Shown here one piece after another: positions 1 to 7,234 of a DNA stretch of 13,047 nt. Numbering within the stretch: the stretch's first letter is position 1; the number at the start of each line of letters is the position of its first letter. A model generated the notes under the pieces. The model did no database searches. It saw only the letters and a program-made list of their open reading frames with translations, and had not been told where the DNA came from. Made by a program: the position numbers and the translations under genes. The DNA lies in contig JBBRNO010000168.1 in NCBI GenBank assembly GCA_038230275.1, forward strand, positions 1 through 13,047. The letters run 5' to 3'. Source of the DNA: JANXXV01 sp038230275. Its GTDB lineage: Bacteria; Acidobacteriota; Terriglobia; Bryobacterales; Bryobacteraceae.

Positions 1-707
1 GCTTCCCCTGAAAATATGGCGAGCGACTTATTTTGCGCCTTCCAACCGTAGCGCGTCACTGTACCGTCGTTGGCGTTCGTGTTGACGCGGCCCGTGATCC
101 CCAGCAGCCGCTTCTGCTGTCGATTGGCATCCACGTTCGCGCGGATGGTGGAATCCAGAATCGATTCAATCATTCCCAGCCCAAACACAGGCGTCGGAAT
201 GCGGAAGGAGAGATTCTCAGCTCTGGAAAAATCGGGTTGCTCAATCTTACAACCGGAAGGCGCATCGCCACGACCGCTGATGACGAAAAGCGAATGCACG
301 CCGCCATCCGGCGTTCCATCCGGCCTGCGGCGGAAGCGCACCACGCGGATCGGGCCATCTTCCCGGAGGAATGCGGGAACCTGGTTCAGCGCTCCTTCCT
401 TGACGGCCACCGCAATCTGCGGATTGATGGCCGGACTGGCGCCGCCAGTTGCCGGATGGGAATGGCAGCCTCCGCAGCCGTCCAGATTGAAGCGCGGACC
501 CAGTCCGTTCTCCACCCGGTCCACTTCATCAAAGGCCTGTTTGCCCTGATTGAAATAGTTCAACTCAGAGCTGGAAATCCCTGGCAGCGGAAGACCGGAA
601 CGCGCCGGTCCAAGGCGCGCGCCCGGATCGGATTCCGCCGGCAGCACGGCGACCGAACACACTACGGCACAAGCCCACGCGAGTAGGCCTCGTTCTATTA
701 TTTTCAT
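1..707 (-). CDS. DHOR/DUF1111-type di-heme oxidoreductase, 3' end off window
   Basis: The first 235 codons are visible; the gene runs off the left edge with no stop. The start is the ATG at 707, preceded by AGAAGGGA with 9 bases of spacing, which is a good Shine-Dalgarno. Residues 1-24 form a Sec signal peptide (hydrophobic core ending VAVLPA, then ESDPG). A c-type heme motif CGGCH lies at 78-82 within a GLGPRFNLDGC context. Blocks such as RPDGTPDGGVH (about 128-138), FVISGRGDAP (141-150), FRIPTPVFG (168-176) and YGWKAQNKSL (220-229) match my recollection of the DHOR/DUF1111 'thiol oxidoreductase' family, which is related to di-heme cytochrome c peroxidases. A second heme site would be expected in the missing part. 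The product is periplasmic and probably an electron-transfer or peroxidase-like enzyme; its substrate cannot be read from sequence. It lies downstream of, and in the same direction as, a sulfite-oxidase-like/cytochrome fusion, which suggests a shared periplasmic redox role. Confidence 0.87.
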   Translation of the reverse strand, partial: MKIIERGLLAWACAVVCSVAVLPAESDPGARLGPARSGLPLPGISSSELNYFNQGKQAFDEVDRVENGLGPRFNLDGCGGCHSHPATGGASPAINPQIAVAVKEGALNQVPAFLREDGPIRVVRFRRRPDGTPDGGVHSLFVISGRGDAPSGCKIEQPDFSRAENLSFRIPTPVFGLGMIESILDSTIRANVDANRQQKRLLGITGRVNTNANDGTVTRYGWKAQNKSLAIFSGE

Positions 708-732
708 TATTTTGATTCCCTTCTGATGAACC

Positions 733-774
733 TAACGAGGCTTTCGTTAAAAGGTTGTCAAGAAGGTTGTCAAG
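733..774 (-). promoter_or_regulatory. Promoter and possible operator of the DHOR gene
   Basis: On the minus strand a perfect TTGACA (773..768) is followed after 16 bases by TTTAAC (751..746), 4 of 6 to the -10 consensus. Transcription would start near 739, giving a leader of about 32 bases that contains the Shine-Dalgarno. A second TTGACA lies at 761..756. The inverted repeat TAACGA-AAGCC-TCGTTA (749..733) covers the end of the -10 box and the predicted start site, a typical place for a repressor to bind; no T-tract follows, so it is not an obvious terminator. The promoter is read from sequence and the operator role is inference. Confidence 0.5.
751..774. repeat. Perfect 12-bp tandem duplication in the DHOR promoter
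   Basis: AAGGTTGTCAAG occurs twice head to tail (751-762 and 763-774) with no mismatch. Read on the minus strand, each copy carries a TTGACA box, so the duplication doubles the -35-like element upstream of the DHOR gene. Confidence 0.9.
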
Positions 775-794
775 AATTTTAAACAGCGGCGCAA

Positions 795-2189
795 TTAACG
801 CGGGCGCGGCCCGTACAGCTTAAGTAAGTAATCCACGATCTTAGGACGATCCGCGGCATCCACCTTAGCTCCCCAGCGAGTCATCTTATCCACTTCGCGC
901 TCCCATTGCACACGCGTCAGCCGCTGCTGCATGATGATGTCTTCGTTGTGGCAAGGCAGGCACGCGCTCTGAAATGCCTTCGGCGCATCAAACGCCGCCG
1001 TGTCTGCGGTCCCCGCGGAAGTGACAGGTTGCGGTGGTTGAGCCGGATCCGTGGTGACGTTTACGGCCACCTGTTGCACGCCGTTGAATAGATATCCGGA
1101 AGGATTCCACTCCTGCGTCATCGGCTGCGTCTTTCCGGCGGTGTCGAAAGCACGCGCCATCACCACGTAATAGCCCGGCTGCCGGGGAGTCCAGGTGTGC
1201 TCAAAGAGGCGCCATCCATACCTGGCCTGCTCCGTGTTCAACTTCGCCTTTTGCCAGGTGCGGCCGCGATCCACCGAAACCTCCACGCTGGCCACGGGAG
1301 TTTCATTCGACCACGCAACTCCGTGAATGCGCACCGGCGCGCCTGGCGAGACTTGCGATTTATCGAGCGGACCAGCGATCACAGACTTCACGTTGATGCT
1401 TTCCACCGAATGCATCTTGGCCGGATCAACCGCAACACCTGGTACCACCGGGTGGCCTGGATGGCGGTAGGCGGTCTTCATCCAAAATCCATCGAATTCT
1501 TTGTCCAGCAATTTGATATCGGTAAGCCACTTCACCCAGCTATCGCCGGCCCAACCGGGGACAATCATCCGCAACGGAAATCCATGCGAAACCGGAAGCG
1601 GTTCGCCGTTCATTTCGTAGGCCAGAATGGTATCGCGGTGCAGCGCTTTCTTCACCGGAATCGTCCGCTGAAATTCCGGCATGGTGCCGACGGGCACATC
1701 GGCGCCATCCATCAGCAGATGCTGGGCGGAAGGTTTCACACCGGCCTTCGCCAGTACGTCGGCAAGCCGTACGCCGGCCCAGCGGCCATTCCCCACGCTG
1801 CCGTAGACCCATTGCACGCCGGGCACCGGAGGCTCATAGAGACTGCGCCCATTGCCCGCGCATTCCATCACCGCCACCATATCCACCCGCGGCAATTTCT
1901 TCAGATCGTCCATCGTCAGCGTCAGCGGTTTCTCCACCTCTCCGCCAACCGTCAGCTTCCACTCCTCCAGCGAGACGGTGGGCGTGTAATGATGACTGCG
2001 CACGTAGAATCGCTCGATCGGCGTGATCCAATCGTTGAATCCGTCCAGCGGCATTTCAAAATCTTCCGGCCGGGCCGAACGCACAATCATGTTCCGCTTG
2101 ACGTGTTCCGCCGCCGTGATCGAACGCGATTGCGACAAGATGGCCGCGCCGGCGAGCGTCTGAAAAAAATGTCTGCGCGAATTGCTCAT
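795..2189 (-). CDS. Sulfite-oxidase-like molybdopterin enzyme fused to a cytochrome c domain
   Basis: The protein has 464 residues from the ATG at 2189, which overlaps the kinase stop codon as ATGA. A longer reading from a TTG at 2207 is less likely. The N-terminus has a twin-arginine-type signal (SRRHFFQ, residues 4-10, then a short apolar stretch), expected for a folded Mo-cofactor enzyme exported by Tat. The molybdopterin domain spans about 35-225, with the probable Mo-ligating Cys110 in ECAGNGR and SHGFPLRMIVPG at 201-212. A sulfite-oxidase dimerisation domain follows at about 230-375. After a Pro/Ala-rich linker (about 382-400) comes a roughly 60-residue tail with CLPCH at 410-414 and a candidate axial Met at 436, a heme c module. 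Known sulfite dehydrogenases of the SorAB type keep the cytochrome as a separate subunit; here it is on one chain. Sulfite as substrate is not proven; other oxygen-transfer substrates are possible. The gene is probably co-transcribed with the upstream kinase. Confidence 0.88.
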   Translation of the reverse strand: MSNSRRHFFQTLAGAAILSQSRSITAAEHVKRNMIVRSARPEDFEMPLDGFNDWITPIERFYVRSHHYTPTVSLEEWKLTVGGEVEKPLTLTMDDLKKLPRVDMVAVMECAGNGRSLYEPPVPGVQWVYGSVGNGRWAGVRLADVLAKAGVKPSAQHLLMDGADVPVGTMPEFQRTIPVKKALHRDTILAYEMNGEPLPVSHGFPLRMIVPGWAGDSWVKWLTDIKLLDKEFDGFWMKTAYRHPGHPVVPGVAVDPAKMHSVESINVKSVIAGPLDKSQVSPGAPVRIHGVAWSNETPVASVEVSVDRGRTWQKAKLNTEQARYGWRLFEHTWTPRQPGYYVVMARAFDTAGKTQPMTQEWNPSGYLFNGVQQVAVNVTTDPAQPPQPVTSAGTADTAAFDAPKAFQSACLPCHNEDIIMQQRLTRVQWEREVDKMTRWGAKVDAADRPKIVDYLLKLYGPRPR

Positions 2190-3862
2190 TGTATTTTCGA
2201 ACTCCAATTCACTTCGATGTTGGTGATCACTGCGTCTTTAATTTCCAGAACCTCAACAAAATTACGGAACCCTTCCCTGGCAACCTCTATCTTGTGCGGG
2301 CCTGTTGGCAACGTGATCAAAGCGGGCGTTTTCTCCGAACGCACCTTTCCGTCCACCAGAATCGCACCGCCTGGCGGGTCTGAACGCACCATCACCGTAC
2401 CCGTGGTGGCTTCCAGATGCAGAGTAATTTCCGGTTCCTTTGGAAGCTCAAAGATTCTCAATGCCGCGCGGTAACCCGTCAGGCTGCTGACCAGCGTGTG
2501 CCTACCGTGCGCAAGATTGATATCGCACGGCGTGCGGCAAGTTAACTCAGGCAACGAATCGATGGTCAGCATTGCGCCGGGTGGAATCGATACCAGATGC
2601 GCCGGAACTTCCGCCAGCGGTCGCTCTTCCCGCGCAGCCTGCACCACGGCGGGCGTCATCCTCTCCAGTGGGGCCGGCTGCGGTTCCGGCGGTTTCGCCT
2701 GCGGCAATAGCGGTGTCTCCGTGGGGCTCGGCTTAGGTGTAACCGCAACCGGTGGCGGCACGGGCTCTACCTTCTGAACCGGAGCCGGAGCGTCATTAAA
2801 GCGGCTGTTGAAATAGTTGAACGCTCCCACCATAGCCAACGAAACGAAGCCTGCCGCCAAAACCACCACCGCCATGGTCCTTAAAATCCGCAGGAGTTTT
2901 GGATCGCGCGCGGCCACTGCCTCCGCGGGCGGAGCTGGAGCGGCAGGCTTGGCGGGGCCTGCGGATACTGCGGCCAGGGCCGCCGGTTTGTCCCACATGG
3001 TTGGCAAGTCGTGGCGTCCGCCGGGCGGCAGAGGCTTCCAGCCCTTGCTGGAATTGCAGGCGTTCGTAAAGGCCTGGGCGAAATCGGAACAAGTCGCGTA
3101 GCGCTCCGCCTGATCCTTCGCCAAGGCACGCTTCAGCACCACATCCACCGGCCAGGCGAGGGTCGGATTGATTTGCTTCGGTGGAATCGGGTCTTCCTTG
3201 ACGATCTTGAATAACAAAGTCGTCATTGACTCCGCGGTGAATGGCTTTTCCCCCGTCACCAATTCATAAGCAATCACGGCAAGCGAAAATTGGTCGGCCG
3301 AGCCCTGCACTTCGTGCCCTTGAATTTGCTCCGGAGACATGTAATTGGGCGTTCCAAGAATGGTGCCCGTTTGCGTCATCTGGTGCGACTGAATCTTAGC
3401 CACTCCGAAGTCGGCAATCTTGGCAATGCTGCCCTCGTGGATCATGATATTCGCGGGCTTGATGTCGCGATGCACGATGCCGCGCTTATGGGCATAATCC
3501 AGTGCGGTGGCAGTCTGTTGAATGATGCTGACGATCAGTTTCTGATCCGGTGGAGCCGTGTGCAACAGCCGCTCCAACGTAAGCCCGTCCACAAATTCCA
3601 TCGCGATGTAGGCAACGTCGTTCTCCTCCGATACGTCATAGATGGTGACGATGTTCGGGTGCGAGAGGATGCCCGCCGACTGTGCCTCGCGCATCAGCCG
3701 GTCGCGCAGTCTGGCGCGCTCTTTCGGATCGACAAATTCCGTAAGCCGGATCGTCTTTATCGCGACAGTGCGGCCGATAGCCGGATCCAGAGCGCGGTAA
3801 ACAACACCCATCGCCCCACGTCCGAGTTCGCCAAGAACCTGGTATCGACCAATTTGTTGCAT
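2186..3862 (-). CDS. Transmembrane Ser/Thr protein kinase with PEGA repeats
   Basis: This 558-residue Hanks-type kinase is of the bacterial Pkn class. The catalytic domain spans about 7-265: glycine loop GELGRGAMG (11-19), ATP lysine K36, likely alpha-C glutamate E59, HRDIKPAN (131-138), DFG (151-153) and the SPE variant of APE (176-178), so all key residues are present and it should be active. A Pro/Ala-rich linker leads to one membrane helix at about 328-349. Outside lies a Pro-rich segment (360-400) and two PEGA-type repeats (about 421-484 and 488-553, each with a short 'PPGA' turn), a beta-sandwich module common in surface and sensor proteins. A CxxxC pair (442, 446) in the first repeat could form a disulfide. 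The start ATG at 3862 has no strong Shine-Dalgarno. It lies upstream of the sulfite-oxidase-like gene in the same unit and diverges from ftsY. The signal sensed and the phosphorylation targets are unknown. Confidence 0.95.
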   Translation of the reverse strand: MQQIGRYQVLGELGRGAMGVVYRALDPAIGRTVAIKTIRLTEFVDPKERARLRDRLMREAQSAGILSHPNIVTIYDVSEENDVAYIAMEFVDGLTLERLLHTAPPDQKLIVSIIQQTATALDYAHKRGIVHRDIKPANIMIHEGSIAKIADFGVAKIQSHQMTQTGTILGTPNYMSPEQIQGHEVQGSADQFSLAVIAYELVTGEKPFTAESMTTLLFKIVKEDPIPPKQINPTLAWPVDVVLKRALAKDQAERYATCSDFAQAFTNACNSSKGWKPLPPGGRHDLPTMWDKPAALAAVSAGPAKPAAPAPPAEAVAARDPKLLRILRTMAVVVLAAGFVSLAMVGAFNYFNSRFNDAPAPVQKVEPVPPPVAVTPKPSPTETPLLPQAKPPEPQPAPLERMTPAVVQAAREERPLAEVPAHLVSIPPGAMLTIDSLPELTCRTPCDINLAHGRHTLVSSLTGYRAALRIFELPKEPEITLHLEATTGTVMVRSDPPGGAILVDGKVRSEKTPALITLPTGPHKIEVAREGFRNFVEVLEIKDAVITNIEVNWSSKIQ

Positions 3863-3865
3863 CCG

Positions 3866-3918
3866 AATTGCTATTGTAGCGAGTTAGACCGCTCCTCTGC
3901 GCTGGTACAATCGGTGCA
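3866..3918. promoter_or_regulatory. Divergent promoter region between the kinase gene and ftsY
   Basis: Both directions carry a TACAAT box. For ftsY the plus strand reads TGGTACAAT (3903-3911), which includes the extended -10 TGn element; transcription is predicted near 3918, six bases before the ATG. For the kinase the minus strand reads TACAAT (3878..3873) with a predicted start near 3866, four bases before its ATG. No good -35 box is seen for either. The kinase box sits in a small palindrome GCTA-TTG-TAGC (3870-3880). Neither gene has a clear Shine-Dalgarno. Confidence 0.5.
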
Positions 3919-3923
3919 TCCAC

Positions 3924-4874
3924 ATGATTCAAACGTTATTCGGCTCGGTGCCTCAAGAACCGAGTTTGCTGGACCGCCTGAAAGCCGGTATCGAGAAGAC
4001 CCGGACTGGGTTGGCGGACAAGCTCGAAGACGCCCTTTCGGGCAAGAAAGAGATCGATGCCGACGTTCTGGATGAGTTGGAGTATGCGCTCATTACCGCC
4101 GATATCGGCGTCAAAACCACAGCGGAGATCCTGGACCAGATCCGCCTTCGAGTGGACCGGAAACAACTTGGCAACGCGCAGGAACTAAAGGGACTGATCC
4201 GGGAGCATTTACTGGAAGTATTGCAAGCCAACGATCGCCCGATGCAGCGTGTGGCTGAACCGCCCGCCGTGGTCATGGTGGTGGGCGTGAACGGCGCCGG
4301 GAAAACCACCACCATCGGCAAACTGGCGCAACGCTTTAAGGACGAAGGCCGAACCGTGCTGCTGTGTGCCGCCGATACATTTCGCGCCGCCGCGATCGAG
4401 CAATTGGAGGTATGGGGCACCCGCACCAACACCGACGTGATCCGGCAGAAGACAGGAGCGGACCCAAGCGCTGTGTTGTTTGACGCGCTGCATGCGGCCA
4501 AGGCGCGGAAAGTGGATTACGTGATTGTGGATACAGCCGGCCGCTTGCACACGAAAGACAATCTGATGGCAGAGCTGGAAAAGATGCGCCGCACCACGCA
4601 GAAAGTGATCCCCTCGGCGCCGCACGAAGTACTGCTGGTTCTGGACGGAACCACAGGCCAGAACGGGCTGGAGCAGGCCCGCAAGTTTACCGAAAGCAGC
4701 GGTGTGACCGGAATCGTGCTCACCAAGTTGGATGGCACGGCGAAGGGCGGCGTGATCGTCGCTATCTCACGTGAGCTTGGGCTTCCCATCCGCTATGTCG
4801 GAGTGGGTGAGCAAGTAGGCGATCTGTTGCCGTTCGATCCGGAAACATTCATCGATTCTCTGTTTCCCAAATAA
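3924..4874 (+). CDS. ftsY: Signal recognition particle receptor FtsY
   Basis: FtsY is the SRP receptor GTPase that docks ribosome-SRP complexes at the membrane for co-translational insertion. The 316 residues comprise a helical N domain (about 15-100) and a G domain (about 112-316). The GTPase motifs are complete: P-loop GVNGAGKT (121-128), DTFRAAA (151-157), DTAGR (203-207) and TKLDGTAKGG (267-276). The C-terminal GVGEQVGDLLPFDPETF block is diagnostic of FtsY rather than Ffh, and no methionine-rich M domain is present. The long acidic A domain of E. coli FtsY is absent, as in many bacteria; a short amphipathic start (MIQTLFGSV) may be the membrane contact. The gene starts at the ATG at 3924 with a nearly leaderless promoter arrangement. 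ribD follows after 24 bases. Confidence 0.97.
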   Translation: MIQTLFGSVPQEPSLLDRLKAGIEKTRTGLADKLEDALSGKKEIDADVLDELEYALITADIGVKTTAEILDQIRLRVDRKQLGNAQELKGLIREHLLEVLQANDRPMQRVAEPPAVVMVVGVNGAGKTTTIGKLAQRFKDEGRTVLLCAADTFRAAAIEQLEVWGTRTNTDVIRQKTGADPSAVLFDALHAAKARKVDYVIVDTAGRLHTKDNLMAELEKMRRTTQKVIPSAPHEVLLVLDGTTGQNGLEQARKFTESSGVTGIVLTKLDGTAKGGVIVAISRELGLPIRYVGVGEQVGDLLPFDPETFIDSLFPK

Positions 4875-4898
4875 ACTTTCTCCTATAAACTTTCCCTT
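4871..4898. repeat. 14-bp imperfect tandem duplication between ftsY and ribD
   Basis: The unit ATAAACTTTCTCCT (4871-4884) is followed directly by ATAAACTTTCCCTT (4885-4898), 12 of 14 identical. The first copy contains the ftsY stop codon (TAA, 4872-4874) and the second ends at the base before the ribD ATG. Confidence 0.9.
4884..4896 (+). promoter_or_regulatory. Putative -10 box directly upstream of ribD
   Basis: TATAAA (4884-4889) matches the -10 consensus at 5 of 6 positions. It straddles the junction of the 14-bp tandem repeat. The predicted transcription start near 4896 leaves only about 3 bases before the ATG at 4899. No purine-rich Shine-Dalgarno is present; the sequence before the ATG is pyrimidine-rich. 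Confidence 0.45.
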
Positions 4899-6005
4899 AT
4901 GAACAACAGCCACATGGCGGAGGCGTTGGAACTGGCAGCGCGCGGACTATGGCAGACGAGTCCAAACCCCGCCGTGGGCGCGGTTGTTGTCCGCGGAGAC
5001 GAAGTAGTGGGCCGCGGCTATCACATCTACGCCAACCGCAAGCACGCGGAAATCGTCGCGCTGGAACAAGCCGGGGAAAGCGCCAGGGGCGCGGAGTTTT
5101 ACGTCACCTTGGAGCCGTGCTCTCACCAGGGGCGCACTGGCCCTTGTGTGGATGCGGTGATCGCAGCCGGCATTACGAAAGTGATTGCGGCCATGCAGGA
5201 CCCAAACCCGGTTGTAGCCGGGAAAGGTTTCGCGCGTTTGCGCGCCGCTGGCATTGAAGTACAGCTGGACGATTCCTCCGCCAAAGCCGCCCGCAAACTG
5301 AACGAAGCTTACATCCAATTCATGCGCACCGGCAGTCCGCTGGTAATGCTGAAGGCGGCGGTCACGCTGGATGGCAAGATTGCGGCACCCGAAGATAACC
5401 GCGGTTGGATTACCAGCGACCTGGCCCGGCTGCACGTACAGTCTCTGCGGCACGCCTCCGACGCCATTCTCACGGGTATCGGTACGGTGCTTGCCGACGA
5501 CTGCCTGCTAACCGACCGCAGTATGAAGCCGCGAAGCCGCCCGCTGTTGCGCATTGTGGTGGATTCGCAGTTGCGTCTTCCGCTCGATTCAAAAATGGTG
5601 CGCAGCGCCGCGGGCGACGTTGCGGTGGTGACCACGACAGCCGCTTCGCCAGAGCGCCGAAAGCTGCTGGAAGACCGGGGCGTCAAAGTCTTGACGTTCG
5701 ACGGCGACCACGGCCGGACGGATCTTCACCGCCTGGTGGATTGGCTGGCGTCGGAAAAATATCTGTCGCTAATGATCGAAGCCGGCAGCAAAGTAAATTG
5801 GGCGGCGCTGGAATCCGGCGTGGTGGATAAGATTTTCTTTTACTATGCGCCCAAGATTCTGGGCGGCATGCTTTCGCTTCCGGTAGCGGGCGGAATCGGC
5901 CGCAGCCGGAGGATTGATGCCATCCAGTTTCGTGACGTCACCGTGCATTCCATCACCGCCGACGAATTCGCGGTAGAAGCCTACACCACCCATCGCATCC
6001 CATAA
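4899..6005 (+). CDS. ribD: Bifunctional riboflavin deaminase/reductase RibD
   Basis: RibD carries out two steps of riboflavin synthesis: deamination of the diaminopyrimidinone phosphate made from GTP, then NADPH-dependent reduction of the ribosyl side chain. The 368 residues cover both domains. The zinc deaminase domain (about 1-145) has HAE (49-51) with the proton-shuttling Glu51 and LEPCSHQGRTGPC (71-83) giving Cys74 and Cys83 as zinc ligands. The reductase domain (about 146-365) has KAAVTLDGKIA (152-162), GWITS (169-173), DAILTGIGTVLADD (188-201) and IEAGSKVNWAAL (293-304). It stands apart from other rib genes, between ftsY and a sugar-acid dehydratase-like gene, and I see no FMN riboswitch upstream. 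The next gene starts 8 bases after its stop. Confidence 0.96.
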   Translation: MNNSHMAEALELAARGLWQTSPNPAVGAVVVRGDEVVGRGYHIYANRKHAEIVALEQAGESARGAEFYVTLEPCSHQGRTGPCVDAVIAAGITKVIAAMQDPNPVVAGKGFARLRAAGIEVQLDDSSAKAARKLNEAYIQFMRTGSPLVMLKAAVTLDGKIAAPEDNRGWITSDLARLHVQSLRHASDAILTGIGTVLADDCLLTDRSMKPRSRPLLRIVVDSQLRLPLDSKMVRSAAGDVAVVTTTAASPERRKLLEDRGVKVLTFDGDHGRTDLHRLVDWLASEKYLSLMIEAGSKVNWAALESGVVDKIFFYYAPKILGGMLSLPVAGGIGRSRRIDAIQFRDVTVHSITADEFAVEAYTTHRIP

Positions 6006-6013
6006 ATAGACAT

Positions 6014-7210
6014 ATGAATGACTCGATATTGAAAATTGAAAGAATCGAAGTAGTGAAGGTGCCGCCGCGTTGGGGGCTGCTGCGAATCCATGCCGGTAAC
6101 GGTCTGGAAGGCTTCGGCGAGTACACGGTGGAAGGCCAGCTGGATTCCACCTCGGCGCTGGTGACAGAGCTTTCGCGGTACTTCCTCGGTCAGGACGCGC
6201 GCGATGTGAAGCGCCTGGTGCGAGGCTGCTTCGATCAATCGTTTTACCATGGCGGACCGCATTACATGAGCGCGCTGGGAGGCATCGAGATCGCGCTGTG
6301 GGATATCCTCGGCAAGTCGGTAGGCTTGCCTATCCACCGTTTGCTGGGCGGCAAAGTACGCGACAAAGTGAAGGTGTATCGCTGGGCCGGCGGGAACAAC
6401 AATGCACCCGGCGCCGCAGCGGAAGAAGCGGCCCGTGTGGTCTCCGAAGGCGCGCGCGCCATCAAGATGAACGCGTGCCCGCCGCTGGCCGCTATTGACA
6501 CCTACGGCGGAATTCGCGCCGCCGTGGACCGTGCCCGCGCCGTCCGTGATGCCGTTGGACCAGAGGTGGACATCGCGTTCGACTTTCATGGACGCTGCAA
6601 TGTGCCCATGGCAAAGCGCTTGGCGCACGAGCTGGAATTCGCCAGCCCGTTGTTCTATGAAGAACCGGTGCGCCCGGATTACAACCGCTGGCTGCCGGAC
6701 ATCGCGGCTTCCACGCACGTTCCGATTGCCACCGGCGAGCGGATGTACACGGTGGCCGAGTTCTCCGATGTGGTAGCCAATCGCGGCGCGCATATCCTGC
6801 AGCCCGATCTGGTGCATGTGGGTGGAATTTCGAATGCAGCCGAGATCGCCGCACTGGCCGAAGCCAACGGCATCGCCATCGCTCCACACTGCCCGCTCTC
6901 GCCCATCGCGTTCATGGCTTGCCTGCAAGTGGTGGCACAATCGAGAGCCGGATGGATTCTGGAATGGTCGAAGGGAATTCACTATAACGCCTCCGGAGCA
7001 ACCGGGGAAGTGGACCCCTGGCTGCGATACGTAGAGCCGTCCTATTGGCCGCTGTTTGACGTGGATGCCAGCGGGCACCTTCCCATCACGGACCGCCCGG
7101 GCCTGGGTGTGAACATGAATTGGAAAGAGATTCAGCGTGCCGCCGAGACAGGTGTTGTGTGGCGTGATGAGGACATGAGTCTGCCCGACGGGACGCGCGC
7201 GAACTGGTAA
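6014..7210 (+). CDS. Galactonate-dehydratase-like enzyme, mandelate racemase/enolase superfamily
   Basis: The protein has 398 residues with the enolase-superfamily two-domain plan: an N-terminal capping domain (about 1-115) with YHGGPHYMSALGGIEIALWD (78-97), then a TIM-barrel-like domain. Candidate Mg ligands are Asp190 (DFHGR), Glu216 (YEEP) and Glu242 (TGER), with His192 and His292 (APHCP) as catalytic bases or acids. The pattern DFHGR / EEP / ATGER / ILQPDL / APHCPLSPIA is the one I associate with D-galactonate dehydratase (DgoD), which converts D-galactonate to 2-keto-3-deoxygalactonate. Related sugar-acid dehydratases share these motifs, so the substrate is not fixed. No aldolase, kinase or transporter for galactonate catabolism lies beside it. 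The gene follows ribD by 8 bases, lacks a clear Shine-Dalgarno and may have a weak CATAAA box (6001-6006). Confidence 0.9.
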   Translation: MNDSILKIERIEVVKVPPRWGLLRIHAGNGLEGFGEYTVEGQLDSTSALVTELSRYFLGQDARDVKRLVRGCFDQSFYHGGPHYMSALGGIEIALWDILGKSVGLPIHRLLGGKVRDKVKVYRWAGGNNNAPGAAAEEAARVVSEGARAIKMNACPPLAAIDTYGGIRAAVDRARAVRDAVGPEVDIAFDFHGRCNVPMAKRLAHELEFASPLFYEEPVRPDYNRWLPDIAASTHVPIATGERMYTVAEFSDVVANRGAHILQPDLVHVGGISNAAEIAALAEANGIAIAPHCPLSPIAFMACLQVVAQSRAGWILEWSKGIHYNASGATGEVDPWLRYVEPSYWPLFDVDASGHLPITDRPGLGVNMNWKEIQRAAETGVVWRDEDMSLPDGTRANW

Positions 7211-7220
7211 CAAATCGGGG

Positions 7221-7233
7221 TATACTTTTGGGC
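7221..7233 (+). promoter_or_regulatory. Putative -10 box directly upstream of the DinB-like gene
   Basis: TATACT (7221-7226) ends 8 bases before the ATG at 7235, so transcription is predicted near 7233 with a leader of about 2 bases. No recognisable -35 box is found at the usual spacing. Confidence 0.45.
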
Positions 7234-7234
7234 G

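Noticed and set aside
33..686. 217-residue plus-strand reading frame at the left edge
   Set aside because: The minus strand carries a DHOR-family gene with signal peptide, CxxCH and Shine-Dalgarno through the same bases; the plus frame is low-complexity, Arg-rich and unlike a protein.
733..749. Rho-independent terminator after the Mo/heme enzyme gene
   Set aside because: The inverted repeat has only a 6-bp A/T-containing stem and no following T-run on the minus transcript; an operator-like role fits its position better.
1197..2474. 425-residue plus-strand open frame
   Set aside because: It is antisense to the Mo enzyme and the kinase end, rich in His/Arg as expected for a high-GC shadow frame, and has no recognisable domain.
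4875..4898. FMN riboswitch before ribD
   Set aside because: Only 24 bases separate ftsY and ribD, far too short for an RFN element, and no matching conserved stems are seen.
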